Notes under the pieces: model-generated | The model's input: the letters and a program-made list of their open reading frames with translations, nothing else | Told to the model about the DNA's origin: nothing | Database searches by the model: none | From: Acidimicrobiales bacterium | Lineage (GTDB): Bacteria > Actinomycetota > Acidimicrobiia > Acidimicrobiales > UBA8190 | Direction: 5' to 3' | Assembly: GCA_030042575.1 (NCBI GenBank) | Contig: JASHZK010000022.1 | Coordinates: 1-5,836, forward strand | Length of the DNA stretch: 5,836 nucleotides | Translations under genes and position numbers: made by a program | In this document: one piece after another, positions 4,935 to 5,836 of the stretch | Layout: each line of letters begins with the position of its first letter | How positions within the stretch are numbered: the stretch's first letter is position 1

Positions 4935-5836
4935 ATGACCCCCGACACCTTCAGCACGGCGGAGGAGATCACCAAGCTTTCGCAACTTCGTGAGCAGGGT
5001 GTGCTCAGCAACCGGCAATTCGCCCGACAGCGTAAGGCACTCCTGCAAATGTCCTACCGTCGTGCTGGAGGCCGGCACGGGGTAGCGCTGGTCCTCGCCG
5101 TTGCCTTTGTGGCCATCATCGCCGGGCTGTTGTCGAGCGCCTCGTCGGTGCCGAGCACCAAGGTCGCGCTGACTCCCTCTAATGCGACAGTGACCCAGGT
5201 CCAGGCCGCCATCAACTACGCAACTTCGTTTGTCGGCGAACCGCAGGATGACGGATTATGCCTCCTGTTCGTTACCCAAGCGTGGCAAGCAGCTGGCGTG
5301 GACATCGGCAGTAGTTACGACCCCATTACCTACTGGCAGAGCGATCCTGAGCACTATGCCGAGTTTTCCAGCCCAGGTGCCTACAACAACCCCCCCGCCG
5401 GTGCGCTCGTCATCTGGGGCGCCGACCAGTGGAACGCCCTCGGCCATGTCGCGCTGTCATTGGGTAACGATCAGGTCGTCTCCACTTCTGCCTTCCCGTA
5501 TTGGCATGGCATCAACCTGGACCCCAACGTCTTCGAATTCTCACTGACCCAACGGCCTGCGACCACCTACGACTACCTGGGTTACATCATGCCCCTCGAG
5601 AGTTCCGTCTCGAGCCCCCCGCCCCCTTCGCCCACCCCCACCTCACCTTCCTCCCCGGGTTCGCCAACCGATCCGGGTTCCGGCCAGGGTGGGCACGCCG
5701 AAACCACCGGGAGCGTCACTCACACCTGGAGCAACTACGAGAACGCGGGAGGCGCTGGAGGACCCAGCATCCCTAGTGGGGACACCTTAGATGTGAGCTG
5801 CAAGGTCCAGGGCTTTGCGGTGGCCGACGGCAACAC
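4935..5836 (+). CDS. Membrane-anchored CHAP/NlpC-P60-like cysteine peptidase with N-terminal SHOCT-like segment (3' end beyond window)
   Basis: The frame is open from the ATG at 4935 to the window edge (300 residues plus a partial codon), so the gene is incomplete at its 3' end. Residues 10-38 (EEITKLSQLREQGVLSNRQF) match the SHOCT helical hairpin, unusually at the N-terminus. Arginines 42, 43 and 47 precede one hydrophobic helix (about 49-68), giving a cytoplasmic N-terminus and an external remainder. Residues about 88-220 look like a papain-like amidase: the pattern AINYATSFVGEPQDDGLC puts the nucleophile at Cys109 in GLCLLFVTQAW, and PPAGALVIWG then LGHVALSLG places the catalytic histidine at His171. 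Such domains cut peptidoglycan peptides or amides, but the substrate here is unknown. A Pro/Ser/Thr linker (223-253) leads into AETTGSVTHTW (255 on), the module shared with the divergent kinase. The start is supported by GGAGG six bases upstream. Confidence 0.85.
   Translation, partial: MTPDTFSTAEEITKLSQLREQGVLSNRQFARQRKALLQMSYRRAGGRHGVALVLAVAFVAIIAGLLSSASSVPSTKVALTPSNATVTQVQAAINYATSFVGEPQDDGLCLLFVTQAWQAAGVDIGSSYDPITYWQSDPEHYAEFSSPGAYNNPPAGALVIWGADQWNALGHVALSLGNDQVVSTSAFPYWHGINLDPNVFEFSLTQRPATTYDYLGYIMPLESSVSSPPPPSPTPTSPSSPGSPTDPGSGQGGHAETTGSVTHTWSNYENAGGAGGPSIPSGDTLDVSCKVQGFAVADGN

Noticed and set aside
4477..4938. 153-codon plus-strand open frame leading into the peptidase start
   Set aside because: It lies antisense to the FHA gene and over the divergent promoter gap, with no recognisable protein features and no good ribosome binding site noted.
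1..5836. tRNA, rRNA, riboswitch or CRISPR array
   Set aside because: No cloverleaf, conserved rRNA segment, known riboswitch core or regularly spaced repeat was seen on either strand by eye; a covariance-model scan was not possible.

Overview
The window looks like a chromosomal fragment of a high-GC Gram-positive bacterium, most likely an actinobacterium. The evidence is high G+C, good GGAGG-type ribosome binding sites, a eukaryotic-type Ser/Thr kinase receptor, an FHA protein with a C-terminal helix-turn-helix, and proline/threonine-rich secreted linkers. I cannot assign a genus.

Layout. Bases 1 to about 232 hold no gene I can name, only two competing ORF remnants. Bases about 233-1317 are a decayed IS3-family insertion sequence. 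Its orfA has lost its N-terminus. The GGGAAAC slippery heptamer at the orfA/orfB junction survives, and orfB carries a separate +1 frameshift near 670. Bases 1396-1899 encode a small zinc-ribbon protein with two membrane segments, preceded by a plausible promoter just outside the IS end. It converges on a two-gene minus-strand operon. The first gene of that operon (4794-4102) encodes an FHA protein with a C-terminal HTH. The second (4080-1972) encodes a 702-residue transmembrane Ser/Thr kinase with a large extracytoplasmic part: an unknown domain, a BIG2/Ig-like domain, a Pro/Thr linker and a C-terminal module. Across a 140-base divergent intergenic region with two perfect short palindromes, an open reading frame starts at 4935 and runs off the window. 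It encodes a SHOCT-like segment, a membrane anchor, a papain-like (CHAP/NlpC-P60-type) cysteine peptidase or amidase domain, a Pro/Ser/Thr linker, and the start of the same C-terminal module found on the kinase.

How the genes may work together (inference). The divergent kinase and hydrolase genes share an extracytoplasmic C-terminal module: 33 of 46 aligned residues are identical up to the window edge. This suggests that both proteins meet the same ligand, probably in the cell envelope. The kinase would sense outside and phosphorylate inside. The co-transcribed FHA-HTH protein is a natural partner and might act on the palindromes between the operons. This possible envelope-sensing and wall-remodelling locus is the most interesting part of the window. 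The individual domain families are known; the arrangement is what deserves checking.
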